Part shown: positions 32,831 through 43,772 of the stretch, piece by piece
How positions within the stretch are numbered: the stretch's first letter is position 1
How the letters are laid out: every line of letters starts with the position of its first letter
Source of the DNA: Vanessa cardui
Lineage: Eukaryota; Arthropoda; Insecta; Lepidoptera; Nymphalidae
DNA: 64,000 bases
NCBI RefSeq assembly: GCF_905220365.1
Contig: NC_061151.1
Location: 5,016,197 to 5,080,196 of the forward strand
Direction: 5' to 3'
Notes under the pieces: model-generated
Databases searched by the model: none
Seen by the model: the letters and a program-made list of their open reading frames with translations, nothing else
What the model was told of the DNA's origin: nothing
Made by a program: the position numbers and the translations under genes

Positions 32831-33998
32831 ATTCTCTATGCACACCAAATTGTACAATTTATTTCTACATAACCCCAATTTAAATACAAAAAGAAGAAAA
32901 GTCTGGCGATCATGTTTCACATTATTATCACATTTTAATACTTAATAATGTTTGCAGTTAGGTACTAGCTTATTCATCCATCAAATCGAAACAGATATCT
33001 GATGAGTAAAATTGAAAGTCAATTTCACCACAAATTTAGTAAGATAGTATTTTTTTAACACAGAAAAATTTTACATCTATACTCCAGCCACATTCGATCT
33101 GGAATTTTAGTAAACAAACCATGTGTCATCATAATTAGGGTTGATACACTCTTAATAAAAAATAATTATTATTAAAATTACAACTATATTCATTATAACA
33201 CAATTTCCTGTTTAAACACAAAAAATTTAATTTAATACAGAATCCAAAAAAATTATTTAGCCAGTCAATACATAATTTATATGAAAATTTGCTTAAAATA
33301 AAAGTTTAAACATCTTTAATTACCACTATAATATTACTACAAAACTAACAACCCTATATTTTAGTATTGACGTAAAGAAATCGCAGGTTTGTAACATTTG
33401 GAGTGTGTTTTAAGCAATTGGCAGATTTAGGAAGGTATATAATAGCGATACAGCATCTTCGTAATTGGTGGTGTATATTTTTAGTCACATAATTTTAAAT
33501 TTAAATAAAAATATATACTTATCGCGCATTCCTAATAAAGTATAAAATATTAATGCTTAAAAAACATACTAATACACTAGAATACCAACAGACGTTGCTT
33601 TTTCCAGTATTAGAGCAATTGTAATTTCAAACCTCCCATTGACCCCATTCAAATATACACAAAATTAATCTAACTGAGACCTGTCGTTTGGGAGGCGATA
33701 GATAAAGTTAATAAAGTAAATTATATAACTACGAGGTAATTTCTGATATCATTTTAAAATTGGAGGTATTATTTTTGAGATCTACATTATTCCAGATGAT
33801 CATAAGTATTATAATTATAACCAAGAATGCGCTTAGTCCTTTGTCTTAAATATTTTATTATTCATCATCAATTTTAATTTTTATTAATATCAAAAATAAT
33901 TGTTTTACATATTTCTAAAAATGTTTTGAGCATCTGCCTGACGTTGGTTGCTAAGCAACGCTTTGTTATTAAACATTCCACATCGAATTTGGCTGGAG
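32831..33998. other. Repeat-poor AT-rich intergenic stretch
   Basis: Over 1.1 kb with no recognised SINE, LINE or Helitron-like copy and no coding frame. Confidence 0.5.
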
Positions 33999-34215
33999 TA
34001 TATACATATATATAAATAAAATTGGAGTGTCAGTTTGTAATATTAAAATAGTCCTTTTTACTCAACGCATATATATGTACACACGGTACATAAAAAAAAA
34101 AAAAATTACAATTTTTATCTGTCTGTTTGTATGTTTGTTCCAGCTAATCTCTAGGACGATAACTGATATAATAAGGAGTATAGGCTACAATATTTTTTTT
34201 GTTAAATTAATATTA
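33999..34215 (+). mobile_element. Helitron-like family 3, 3'-truncated
   Basis: ATAAAATTGGAGTGTCAGTT, CATATATATGTACACACGGT and AATAAGGAGTATAGGCTACA. Confidence 0.6.
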
Positions 34216-34748
34216 ATAATTTTATCTCATATCGTTAAGCAGATTTCCACATTTTGTGAAAATGTAAAATATAATAATCTGCCATATTTTGGATTAGCAT
34301 GTATTATAATTAGCACAATTTGTATTGTACTAATTATTTCTTAACAATTCGTAATTTTGAAGGTGATCATTGCCAATGTACCATCAAACACTTCACCAAA
34401 AATTTAGGATAAACCATCAAAACCCAAATAGCAACATGAAGTAATTTCCTTAGCATTCCGTATCCAGTTATGTAAATATCAAATGCAGGTAATTAACATT
34501 TTATAGGCTACCAAACAACTTCGTTATACAATCGTCCTATTTATCTATATTTGTAACCTTAGCGGTGATCTCGATTACAAACGATCGCTGCGATTGGCCT
34601 ATATTAACAATTTACTTGATTCAAGTCTACTGATATTTGTAATTGCGTCGAACAACTACGTTGTTTATAAATAAACAGCTGGCGTTTTTCTTGGTCAGTG
34701 ACTGTTCGCTGTGTATATATCTTATTAGGTAGATATTTACCGCCAAAA
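34216..34748. other. AT-rich intergenic, no feature recognised
   Basis: No repeat or coding signal seen. Confidence 0.5.
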
Positions 34749-34988
34749 CAAGATGGCCCAGTGGTTAGAACGCGTGCATCTTAACCGATGATAGCGGATT
34801 CAATGTGTTAAAGGGTTTATAATTTATCTCGTGCTCGGCTGTGAAGGAAAACATCGAGAGTAAACACATGTGTCTAATTTCATCGAAATTCTGCCACATG
34901 TGTATTCTACCAAACCGCATTGTGGAGGAATATGTTCCAAACCTTCTGCTCAAAGGGAAAGCAGGCCTTAGCCCAGCAGTGGGAAAAA
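34749..34988 (+). mobile_element. Metulj-type SINE
   Basis: CAAGATGGCCCAGTGGTTAG, AGGAAAACATCGAGAGTAAA and GCCCAGCAGTGGGAAAAAAA. Part of the B-box region is lost. Confidence 0.8.
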
Positions 34989-35104
34989 AATTAACCACCA
35001 AGCACTTCGTATTGTCGCGTCCTAGAAACAAGATTAAATAAGTAATGTAACTACAGGCACATGAATCGTTTTAGTCTGCATGTCGGTGGAGTAAGGGAAT
35101 TTTA

Positions 35105-35240
35105 TATTAATATTATAAATGGGAAGTTGCGCTTTCAGGGCCAAACTATTGGTCTGAATTTGATAAAATCTGATATATAACAAGCTTGAACACATAAGAA
35201 GGTTACACATGACAATCAATCCTTAAAACGCGATTGAAAT
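35105..35240 (+). mobile_element. Helitron-like family 1, decayed
   Basis: ATTAATATTATAAATGGGAA, GAATTTGATAAAATCTGATA and CCTTAAAACGCGATTG. Confidence 0.5.
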
Positions 35241-35702
35241 GGTCAAAAGGTGGCGGGCCAGTTAGCTGGCTGTTTATGTTAAATAAACGAAAAATATCAA
35301 AAGGAAACATTTGAATTTAAATGAGTTTTTATTTTTGGTCATTTTAACTAAAATATTCACCCAAAAGTTAAACCTGAAATGTTACGCAGAAATTTTTACT
35401 TCTTTTCCTTATGTATTGCCAAAATTCATAAATAAATAAAGTATATTATTAATTTAGTCAATAGTTTCAAATGGGTATAAGCCATGCAGATCGTTTGTAT
35501 ATTTTAGGACGTTTAGTCATTTTAGTTCAAGTAGAATTTTTCATTCTAGTTATTATTATGTAATTCCAACCAATACTAAAACAGAATAGTGGCGAAATAG
35601 AACTTACTGACAATTTCGCAAACTGTAACACCTAGGTAGGTTCCTTTTTGGTTGTAGACATTAGCTAAGAATTACCCCTGAGGGGAAATAATGGGGTATT
35701 TC

Positions 35703-35890
35703 AGTTTTTATGAACTAAAACTAGTTACTGTATAAATCTTGACCGCGTGGAATAGTGGCAAAAATGCTAACAGCATTTCCCTGTTGAATCGCAATTCCGA
35801 TCCTCTGGGCAAAAAACGAAAATTATATATGTATATATATATATATATTTAAGCATTTAATTTTATTAATTCTTATGTTAATAAGCGATT
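35703..35890 (-). pseudogene. LINE-derived fragment (same family as 28570-28780)
   Basis: In reverse: AACTAGTTACTGTATAAATC, TTGACCGCGTGG, GTTGAATCGCAATTCCGATC and CCTCTGGGC. An AT dinucleotide run follows at about 35827-35850. Confidence 0.5.
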
Positions 35891-36057
35891 AGTTTGTATG
35901 AAATGCCTATGTTTTGAAGTAAGAAATTTGAAATGTAAAACGTATTTTCTATAGATGGGGGGATAGACTAATAATACGGTCGATTCTTATATACTAATAT
36001 TAAGAATATTTTTTTTTCGAAATACATAAAATCTGTATCTGTTAGATCGATCCACAC

Positions 36058-36270
36058 ATACATATAATAAAATTGGAGTGTCTGTTTGTAATATTAAAAC
36101 CTAAGTTACTCCTTATTGTATCAGTTATCTGCAAGTAAAAGTCCCGTCAAAAAATTGTCCAGTCATTCCAGAAATTAGCCGGAACAAACAGACAGACAAA
36201 CAAAAATTGTAAAAATGTTATTTTGGTATATGTACCGTGTATAGACATGCATTGAGTAAAAAAAGGCTTT
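36058..36270. mobile_element. Helitron-like family 3, rearranged copy
   Basis: The first 35 bases (ATAAAATTGGAGTGTCTGTT) are on the + strand, but from about 36095 the sequence is the minus strand of the same family (CTAAGTTACTCCTTATTGTA, GTCCCGTCAAAAAATTGTCC). An inversion has joined the two. Confidence 0.6.
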
Positions 36271-36704
36271 TTAATAATGTATCTTCTTAATAATGTTCTT
36301 TTTATTTTATTTCAAACTGAAATAACTGCGGATACATCCGCTGTCACAGAAACATTAAAAATAAAAATAAACAAATCAAACCAAGCTTTTGCCTTCACGA
36401 TTCATTAAAAAAAACATAACATCAAAATATCAAATCATTTAAGTAAGAAATAATTTTGAGCAATCGAATAATTATTACATAACAATTTAAAAAAAAAACT
36501 GCAACAGATTAAAATTCAAGATGCAGTACCGTTTTGTATTACGATTTTTTGTATTTCTTTTTAATTGAACTCGATTTTGACTTCTAATGCTTCTAGAATT
36601 AAGTCTATAATCGTTTGTCAACATTAGAATGGCCGATGCTATCAGAAATTGGCAAGTGCATCGCCTTTCTCTCATGCGTTTTTTTTACAAAAGAAACGTA
36701 GATA
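36271..36704. other. AT-rich intergenic, no feature recognised
   Basis: Short minus-strand frames only; none resembles a known protein. Confidence 0.5.
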
Positions 36705-37040
36705 TAGCACGACACAACTTAGATGTAGCATCGGTAAAATTCGTAAAACCGATCACATCCGAATTGAGTACGCTATCCTAAATTGTTAACATTTATTTCT
36801 TATGTGAATATGATCTTTAAACAAACTTAATAACTTGTAATATCATATGACCTAATATATTCATCAATTTGAAACGTTGATTTACATGCACTTAATTTCT
36901 CGGGTCGAACTGGCGCGATAATCTATAGCGACGAATAGCGTCGAACAGCGCGATAGGGAGCTATTTATATTGGTTGTATAAATCGGCAGTAATCGGTTTT
37001 ATTGAATTAGCCGATGCTACATCTAAGTTGTGTCATTTTA
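36705..37040 (-). mobile_element. TA-flanked MITE, copy 4
   Basis: TAGCACGACACAACTTAGAT at the left with TA before it; the right terminus is decayed after ATCTAAGTTGTGTCA. Same orientation as the copy at 9682. Confidence 0.8.
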
Positions 37041-37218
37041 AACACGTCGCTGCATTTTGCAAGCAATTTAACGACTTTTAATATGTCATTTAAATATATT
37101 ACATAATCTTATAAGCGTTTTTTAACTTGTTGTGTTTGTCTGTTTGTTTGTATAGTTCAGCTTAATTGAATTAGATTAATTTCCACAGTGGAATTGAATC
37201 TGTTTTAGTTTAGTTTAT

Positions 37219-37672
37219 GGAGCCGAGAATGCCCAGTGGTTAGCAGACGAGCATCTTAACCGATGATTTCGGTTTCAAACCCAGGCAAGCACCATTATAT
37301 ATATGTGCTTAATTTGTGTTGATAATTCATCTCGTGCCCGGCGGTGAAGGAAAAGCCAAGCCCTCTCCTTAATGAAAGAGAAGCCCTTATCCCAGCTGTG
37401 GGAAATTTACAGCCTGTAAATTACCCACCGCTGGGCTAATGGCCTCCTCTTCCATTAAGGAGAGGGCATGGAACATATTCCACGACGTTGTTCCAATACG
37501 CGTTGGTGGAATGCACATGTGGCAGAATTTCAATGAAATTAGACACATGCAGGTTACCTCACCGTCGCACAATATAATAAGCACATATATATAAAGTGGT
37601 GCTTGCCTGGGTTTGAACCCGTAATCATCCGTTAAGATGCACTCGTTCTAACCACTGGGTCATCTCAGCTCT
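37219..37672. mobile_element. Tail-to-tail inverted pair of Metulj-type SINEs
   Basis: A + copy (37219-37411, internally deleted) runs straight into a - copy (37412-37672). Heads are at the outer ends (GAGCCGAGAATGCCCAGTGG; reverse AACCACTGGGTCATCTCAGC). The junction GGGAAATTTACAGCCTGTAA is a near-perfect palindrome of the two tails. Confidence 0.85.
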
Positions 37673-37677
37673 CATAC

Positions 37678-37805
37678 ATACATAGTATAAAACGAAGTCG
37701 TATATAACTGCGCCTCCGTTTTAAACTACGAAACGGATTTTAAAGGCGGTTATAATAAACAGACTAAGTGATTCAAGGTGAAGGTTTATTTGTATAATAA
37801 ATGCA
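37678..37805 (+). mobile_element. Helitron-like family 2, 5' part
   Basis: ACATAGTATAAAACGAAGTC, ACTACGAAACGGATTTTAAA and AGTGATTCAAGGTGAAGGTT. Confidence 0.6.
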
Positions 37806-37864
37806 TATTAGTGTAGAGAAAAGCAAATAATTTCAACATTCTATTTTTATCATACTATATCAAT

Positions 37865-37930
37865 TTGTGCAAGGCCAGCAGACAGCAGTACTCAGTATTG
37901 TTGTGTTCCGGTTTAAGGGCGAGTGAGCCC
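37865..37930 (+). repeat. GGTGGCCCATATGCTCGT-family fragment
   Basis: CAGCAGTACTCAGTATTGTT then GTGTTCCGGTTTAAGGGCGA. Confidence 0.6.
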
Positions 37931-38298
37931 GAAAAGATAATGCTATCCGGAAAAAAACATTTTTTTTAAACATTTTTTTTTCGTTTTTTCTACAATCCAA
38001 GAGTTGTTTATATTAGTGTGCCATTTTAGAAACCTAACAGCCGTTTAGCTTTTATAATGCTATATAATATGTTACAATCAACGTAATGACAAAATGCCAT
38101 ATAGGCCACTAGTTGAACAGCATCTGAAAAGGCTAGGCTAGTCATTGAATGACTAATTAAGCTATGGCGAACAGTTGAACGGTAACTATTGAGTTTCTTT
38201 CTGGTTCATCTTAATTGCGTAACTGATGGTAACTTTTGTCAATTCAAATATACTTGGAAACGTCTGATTTAATCATTTAAAGAGTTTTATAGATTTAT

Positions 38299-38815
38299 AG
38301 AGCCGAGATGGCCCTTTGGTTAGAGAGCAACTTAACCAATGATTGCGGGTTCAAGCCCAGGCAAGCATCACTGAATTTTTTGGCTGACACCGGCTCCAAA
38401 TATAACAATAACTATAAGTACGTTATATAATCGTAAATCGACTTTTAAGTATTCTAATATTTTTAATTTCATTTTACTTGTGAGGACTAAAAATATGTTG
38501 AATACGCAATTATTTTTATTACTTTATAGTGCATATTTATTTGTTTTAAAATAGTTTTTTGTTTGAAGTCGGTTTTTCTTTTTGTTAAAACTTTTATTTA
38601 TCATTTGTCTAATATGTGTTTATGATTCATTTCTAGCTCGGAAATGAAGGAAAACATCGTGAAAAAACCTGCATGTGTTTAATTTCAACGAAATTATACC
38701 TCATGTAAATCCACCAACCCGCATTGGAGCAGCATGGTAGAATATGTGCTTGAACTTATCCTCAAATGGACATGTGGTTTTCAGCAGTGGGAAATTTACG
38801 GGCTATTACTATACT
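38299..38815 (+). mobile_element. Metulj-type SINE split by a 220-bp stretch
   Basis: Head 38299-38380 (GAGCCGAGATGGCCCTTTGG) and body 38604-38815 (ATGTGTTTATGATTCATTTC to GGAAATTTACGGGCTATTAC). The sequence between them (38381-38603) is AT-rich with no recognised family. Confidence 0.7.
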
Positions 38816-38827
38816 ATTAAATACATC

Positions 38828-39105
38828 GACAGCCGAGAAGTTATGTGGAAGGCAGCTATCATGGTATGGGCATGTAATGCGGAGGAATGAGGAACATACT
38901 GCGAGAAAAATCTTGAGCATGGATGTGGACGGATATAGAGGTAGAGGACGGCCAAGGAAACGATGGATGGATTGTGTGAAAGACGATATGGTTAGAAAGA
39001 ATGTTACTTGTGAGATGACGTCAGACAGAGAAGTATGGAAGAAGAAGACATGCTGCGCCGACCCCGAATAATATTGGGATAAGGGCGGATGATGATGATG
39101 ATACG
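38828..39105 (+). pseudogene. RTE-type LINE, C-terminal end of endonuclease-reverse transcriptase
   Basis: An open frame encodes the C-terminus typical of RTE-type LINE proteins: LSWYGHVMRRNEEHTARKIL, then a GRGRPRKRWMDCVKDDM motif, a REVWKKK segment, and TAA at 39069-39071. It is followed by a GATGATGATGAT tail, the short 3' repeat usual for RTE elements. It is 5'-truncated, so not active. It directly follows a SINE tail. Confidence 0.85.
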
Positions 39106-39145
39106 ATACTACTAAAGATTTTTATTCATTTTGATTCGTCGATTG

Positions 39146-39375
39146 ACGACCTCCCTGGTCGAGTGGTGTGTACACCGGTTTTCAAGGGCACGCCACTCCG
39201 AGGACCCGGGTTCGATTCCCGGCCGAGTCGATATAGATTATCATTAGTTTTCTATGTTGTCTTGGGTCTGGGTGTTTGTGGTACCTTCGTTCTGATTTTC
39301 CATAACACAAGTGCTTTAGCTACTTACATTGGGATCAGAGTAATTTATGTGATGTTGTCTCATATTATATTATTA
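39146..39375 (+). mobile_element. tRNA-derived SINE, second family
   Basis: ACGACCTCCCTGGTCGAGTG, CGGGTTCGATTCCCGGCCGA and the body to GTGATGTTGTCTCATATTAT. Confidence 0.85.
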
Positions 39376-39614
39376 TTATTAATTCATTGTCAAATTTAAA
39401 CCTAAGAGAAACTTCGTAATCAAATCACGTCATAAGCAAAACAAGACGCCAGCAGCTTTCATTTTATCCACCGTCGCCTTATAAGACGGTATCATCGTTT
39501 TAAACATAAATTCGGAGATATGACCTAGCCTTTTTTGGTGAATGGCGTAAACAAATACCAGTAATCTCACATGTATAAATCATCCTTATATAATGTTTAT
39601 TGATATAACTTTAA

Positions 39615-39920
39615 AGAGTCAAGATGGCCCAGTGGTTAGAACGCGTGCATCTTAACCGATGATTGCGAGTTCAAACCCAGACAAGCACCGCTGTTTCATG
39701 TGCTTAATTTGTCTTTATAATTCATCTCGTGCTCAGCGGTAAAGGAAAACATCGTGAGGAAACCTGCATGTGACAAATTCCATAGAAATTCTGCCACATG
39801 TGCATTCCACCAACCCGCATTGGAACAGCGAGGTGGAATATGTTCCAAACCTTCTCCTCAAAGGGAGAGGAGGCCTTTAGCCCAGCAGTGGGAATTTACA
39901 GGCTGTTGTTGTTGTTGTTG
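39615..39920 (+). mobile_element. Metulj-type SINE, full length
   Basis: GAGTCAAGATGGCCCAGTGG to a (GTT)n tail. Target duplication TTGATATAAC.TTAA at 39600-39614 and 39921-39935, one mismatch. A second SINE family begins right after the right duplication. Confidence 0.92.
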
Positions 39921-39935
39921 TTGATATAACCTTAA

Positions 39936-40118
39936 CGACCTCCGTGGTCGAGTGGTGTGTACACCGGTTTTCATGGTTACGGTCCCAGGTTCGGTTTCCG
40001 ACCGAGTCGATGGTCTAGGTGTGTTTGGTGCCGTCGTTACTTCTGATTTTTCATAACATAAGTGTGTTAGCTACTTACATTGGGATCAGAGTAATGTATG
40101 TGATGTTGTTCAATATTA
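39936..40118 (+). mobile_element. tRNA-derived SINE, second family, internal deletions
   Basis: CGACCTCCGTGGTCGAGTGG, GGTTCGGTTTCCGACCGAG and TACATTGGGATCAGAGTAAT. Starts next to the target duplication of the Metulj-type copy. Confidence 0.8.
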
Positions 40119-40142
40119 TTTATTTATAATATAACTTCTATA

Positions 40143-40385
40143 TTAACACGTTTAATGCGGAGCGAGGTCTAATAGACCCCGTATGTGTCTTCCTTGCGAT
40201 GCGGCTAAGTAAAACATAGATTTCTCTTTGTAGCGGGGGCCGTAACATATATTTGATATATCGTAGGAAAGTGATTAGTATATGCTTATTGTAAGGCGAA
40301 TGTTATGGAGTACATAAGTAAAATTCGATCACATCACATAGAGTTTTAGTTTCATAAACGTTACGGGGTCTAATAAGCCCCGAAA
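40143..40385. mobile_element. Possible piggyBac-like end
   Basis: A TTAA at 40143 is followed by CACGTTTAATGCGGAGCGAG and the palindrome-like GGTCTAATAGACCCC. A similar GGGGTCTAATAAGCCCC occurs near 40367. No matching right terminus with TTAA is seen. Confidence 0.3.
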
Positions 40386-40655
40386 GAAAAGCGTATCCAC
40401 CATTATAGATCGATAAACAATAGTGATTTTTATTAGTCGACGCTATTTATATACGTAAAATTCGTATACTCGAGATATTAGAGATACGTTACATAAATGT
40501 ATTTGGTTTAGAAGTTTTAGTAAGGCATTACAAAATAAGTATCATTTATTAACATAAATAGATATACATTTTTTTAAGTTACGCCATTTTGTAAATTAGA
40601 AAACCCAAAAATATGTATGTTTAATATGTTCAAATTTACGAGTGTCAAATTTATA

Positions 40656-40885
40656 TCTATACATATAATTATATTGGTTGCCTGTTTGTAATATTAATAA
40701 TCGTTTTTAACGAAATGCATAAATATGTATACATGTTAGATATAACAAAACATTTTCAATTTTTGTCTTTCTATTTGTTTCTTTACAATCTCTGGAACGG
40801 CTGGACCGATTTTGATGGAACTTTCACTGGCATGTAGCTGATGTAATAAGGAGTAACTTAGGTTACATTTATTTTAAAATTACAT
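40656..40885 (+). mobile_element. Helitron-like family 3, 3'-truncated
   Basis: TCTATACATATAATTATATT after an A, ATCTCTGGAACGGCTGGACC and GTAATAAGGAGTAACTTAGG-like text. Confidence 0.65.
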
Positions 40886-41009
40886 ACAAAATCAGGCTGC
40901 AATGTCCAAATACTGTTTAGTACCGAACACAGACAGGTGTCCAACGACTTAATATCACTAAAGTTACTTAATACAACGTCAAAAAGTTGTAGTAAACATG
41001 CGGAAAGAA

Positions 41010-41184
41010 CAATTTATACTCATATTATAAATGTAAAAGTAGCTCTGTCTGTCATCTGTCCGTCGCTACCATACCGCTGAAACGAATTTGATGAAACTCG
41101 AACTCCAAAGAAGGACATAGGCTACTTTTTGCCTTACATGACAACCAACGCTAAATTGCAAGCGAAACCACGAGCGATTACTAG
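41010..41184 (+). mobile_element. Helitron-like family 1
   Basis: ATATTATAAATGTAAAAGTA, GAATTTGATGAAACTCGAAC, and 3' GAGCGATTACTAG before a T. Confidence 0.7.
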
Positions 41185-41352
41185 TACTATATATATCATC
41201 GTATTCAAAAAACTAAGAATATTCGGTAGCAACTATCGTAATACGATCTTTATGTAATATAATAAGGTTAAACAAGTCGTCTGTTAATAAAATAACGCAA
41301 CGTGTTATTAACGGAACAGCTTGATGCTTGAGGTGTTAAAGACATCCATTTT

Positions 41353-41384
41353 TAGGGTTCCGTACTTCAATCTAAAAAAGGAAA
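41353..41384 (+). repeat. Fragment of the GGGTTCCGTAC repeat
   Basis: AGGGTTCCGTACTTCAATCT matches the left end of the repeat at 60234-60400. Confidence 0.4.
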
Positions 41385-41705
41385 CATAACATCACTTCAC
41401 TGTTTATCTATGCGCGTGAGGAGAGTGCGTCGCGGATTCCCTCTACCAAAGAAGACCGGGGAAAAAGGCGTTGGATCTATGCATACCTCTTCCCCCCGGT
41501 GTAATTGTCTCCGGGAGTAGGGGGTGTTCTCAGTATCCCGGGAACTCCACTAGCTTGGAAGTTGAGTTAACCGTCCTGGCGTCACGGTAGCATACGCAAG
41601 CGATCCTTCGATGCCCCCCTGAGAGTAACACTAGTTTTATAGTAGGTATTCCGGTGCCTTTATCGGCTGCGAGTCCCACATATACCCCTCCCTACTTCAT
41701 GTGGG
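41385..41705 (-). repeat. LINE-like fragment related to 21010-21150
   Basis: The minus strand gives GTATATGTGGGACTCGCAGC, GGATCGCTTGCGTATGCTAC and CGTGACGCCAGG, matching the segment near 21010-21150. G+C content is well above its surroundings. Confidence 0.45.
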
Positions 41706-41741
41706 AGAAACAGGTAATAACGTATTTATAGTAGAAAAAAA

Positions 41742-41945
41742 AGTGGTCACCGTTATCCATAGTCAATTTTTTAGCCGTATGAAATATCCATTGCGCCACT
41801 AACCTTGAAATGCAAGATGTTATGTCCCTTGTGCCTGTAATTACACTGGCTCACTTACCATTCGAACCGGAACACAACAATACTTAGTATCGCTGTTTGC
41901 GAAATGTATGATGGATGTTGATGGTACCATTTGTACATATATCTA
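41742..41945 (-). repeat. GGTGGCCCATATGCTCGT-family repeat
   Basis: In reverse: AAGTGGTCACCGTTATCCAT, CTGTAATTACACTGGCTCAC and TTCGAACCGGAACACAACAA. Confidence 0.65.
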
Positions 41946-42169
41946 CCACCGATTAACTATAATACATATATCCTGTAATCATATTATATCTGAAATAAAT
42001 TACATTATGTTACGTCTGAATAGAAGAACTTTCAAAAAATGAAAGGATTATTAAAATCAGTTCAGTAGTTTCAGAGTTAATCGATTACAAATAACCGAAC
42101 AGCGCGCTTTCTAAGCCATTTTCTGTTTCGCACAACCACTTTCGGTGACGATTTTTCAAACCGATACGA

Positions 42170-42312
42170 CATGGGAACCTTTAAGAAATGAGCGTACTCC
42201 TTATAGACCAGCAACGCACCTGGAAGCCACCCGGTGTTCAACATGGGCGGTGGCAATTCCTTTCCAACTGGTGAGAACTGTACTTGTTTGCCCCCTATAT
42301 CAAATAGAAACA
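42170..42312 (+). mobile_element. LINE 3'-end fragment
   Basis: Contains AAATGAGCGTACTCCTTATA, CCAGCAACGCACCTGGAAGC, CATGGGCGGTGGCAATTCC and TTTGCCCCCTATATCA, a frequent lepidopteran LINE 3' segment. The open frames here are chance products. Confidence 0.5.
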
Positions 42313-42726
42313 GCACATCAGGATAAAGATGGACTATGTAAATAACGGCATCCAGTCCATGCTTTCCGGAGAAGAGGAAAAGAATTCGTCTTCTGGAAAC
42401 AAGAGAAGACCAACTTATATAATTAGGAAATAACGACTAGAGGAAAATATCTCGTGATAGGATAAAGTAAATGGAGATGAAGGAGATATATCCTCAAGAA
42501 TATTTAAAGAGGCTTGAATAAAAGTAAATAATGTTAAGTAAATTTTTACACTTTTGTATATCAAATGTGATTTATTTAAGAACGCATGAATGTAATTATC
42601 TCTGCTCTGGTAAATCTTAATGATAAATATCTCATAATCTTCCAAAGAGGTCGCGGAAACGTAATAAGAGTTACATCAAAATCTGATCATTAAAATCAAC
42701 ATTTATTATCACTAATGATCAGACCG

Positions 42727-42790
42727 AGAACCGAGATGGCGGAGCGGTTAGAACTCGTGTATAACCCGGGTTCAAATCCGGGCAATGATT
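42727..42790 (+). mobile_element. tRNA-like SINE head fragment
   Basis: ACCGAGATGGCGGAGCGGTT (A box) and ACCCGGGTTCAAATCCGGGC (B box) with a T-arm-like GCCCGG/CCGGGC pairing. The acceptor stem does not close, so it is a SINE head and not a tRNA gene. Confidence 0.55.
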
Positions 42791-42829
42791 ATCTTTGGTG
42801 TGAATAACTTACTGGCAGTACTTTGTGCT

Positions 42830-43022
42830 AGCTCCTCTGGGTAAGTACCACCTATTCACCAGATATTCTACCGCTAAACAGTAGATCCTAGTATTGTTTG
42901 AAGGATGAGTAAGCTAGAGTAACTGCAGGTACATAAAATTTTAGTTCCCAAGGTTGGGAGCACATTGGCAATGTAAGGAATGGGTATTTCCATGGTCTAT
43001 GGGTGGTGACCACTTGACCACA
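42830..43022 (+). repeat. GGTGGCCCATATGCTCGT-family repeat, 3'-truncated
   Basis: GGGTAAGTACCACCTATTCA, CAGATATTCTACCGCTAAAC and TTAGTTCCCAAGGTTGGGAG. Confidence 0.65.
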
Positions 43023-43469
43023 AAAACGGTAGAGATGTGACAAAACGTCATTAGTCTCAGCATATCGATCAGTCTTAACCCATAGCGACTACAAGCGACT
43101 CCACTCTATGTATCTCATTAAAATGGTCATGCAAATTAGTAACGCAATCTAAATTATATAATCAACATTGTAAGCACGTCTGTAGCTATATAATAATATT
43201 TCAAAGTCAAAGTCAAATGTTATATCGAACGTCGAGTCAATAGACTTTCTCTTATAAAATAATACAAAAAGTCTGAAAGGAAAACGTCTCTTGAGTTCCG
43301 GTGAACGAGCACAAACGAAGCTGATTTTTATGTGACTTCGGTGATTTTATAGAGAGGATTATTATAGGTTATGACTTCAGCAGTGAGATTCAGAAAGAAA
43401 TCACTTCATATTTTACTCATACAATATAGAATTTATAGTGATATGTGTAACGTATAGCGCACCTACAAG

Positions 43470-43562
43470 CCCCCAGTTGTAGCAGATATCCATGGATGGT
43501 TATAATCACCTTCCACCCTCCAGTCTTCTGCTCGTTTGCCCCCTATAACATTAAAATATTTA
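43470..43562 (+). mobile_element. LINE 3'-end fragment
   Basis: Ends CTCGTTTGCCCCCTATAACA, as in the copy at 42170-42312. Confidence 0.4.
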
Positions 43563-43589
43563 TAAAAGGAACACTGTTAATTTTTTTAA

Positions 43590-43680
43590 TCCAGATAGTC
43601 GGAATTGCGATTCAACGGGGAAATACTGCTAGCATTACACGCGGTTATAATTTATACAGTACCTATTTTTGATGTTTTTC
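43590..43680 (+). pseudogene. LINE-derived fragment (same family as 28570-28780)
   Basis: Contains GTCGGAATTGCGATTCAACG, GGGGAAATACTGCTAGCATT and TTTATACAGTACC. Confidence 0.45.
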
Positions 43681-43772
43681 GCGTATTATATAGACTTGTT
43701 TTTTTTTAAACAGCAATGTCCCATTATTAGGGATTACTAATAATCCCATTTACGTGGGGACGATAATAGCCT

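Noticed and set aside
34027..34344. 105-codon ORF
   Set aside because: It begins in a Helitron-like family 3 copy and is otherwise Ile/Phe-rich translation of AT-rich DNA.
39163..39399. ORFs with the repeated sequence FDSRPSRYRLSL / IFHNTSALATYIGIRVMYV
   Set aside because: They recur in every copy of the second SINE family (4786, 6402, 27662, 44193) and are not proteins.
42077..42345. Overlapping 66- and 79-codon ORFs on both strands
   Set aside because: They lie on a common LINE 3'-end segment with the GCAACGCACCTGGAAGC-type sequence; no protein signal.
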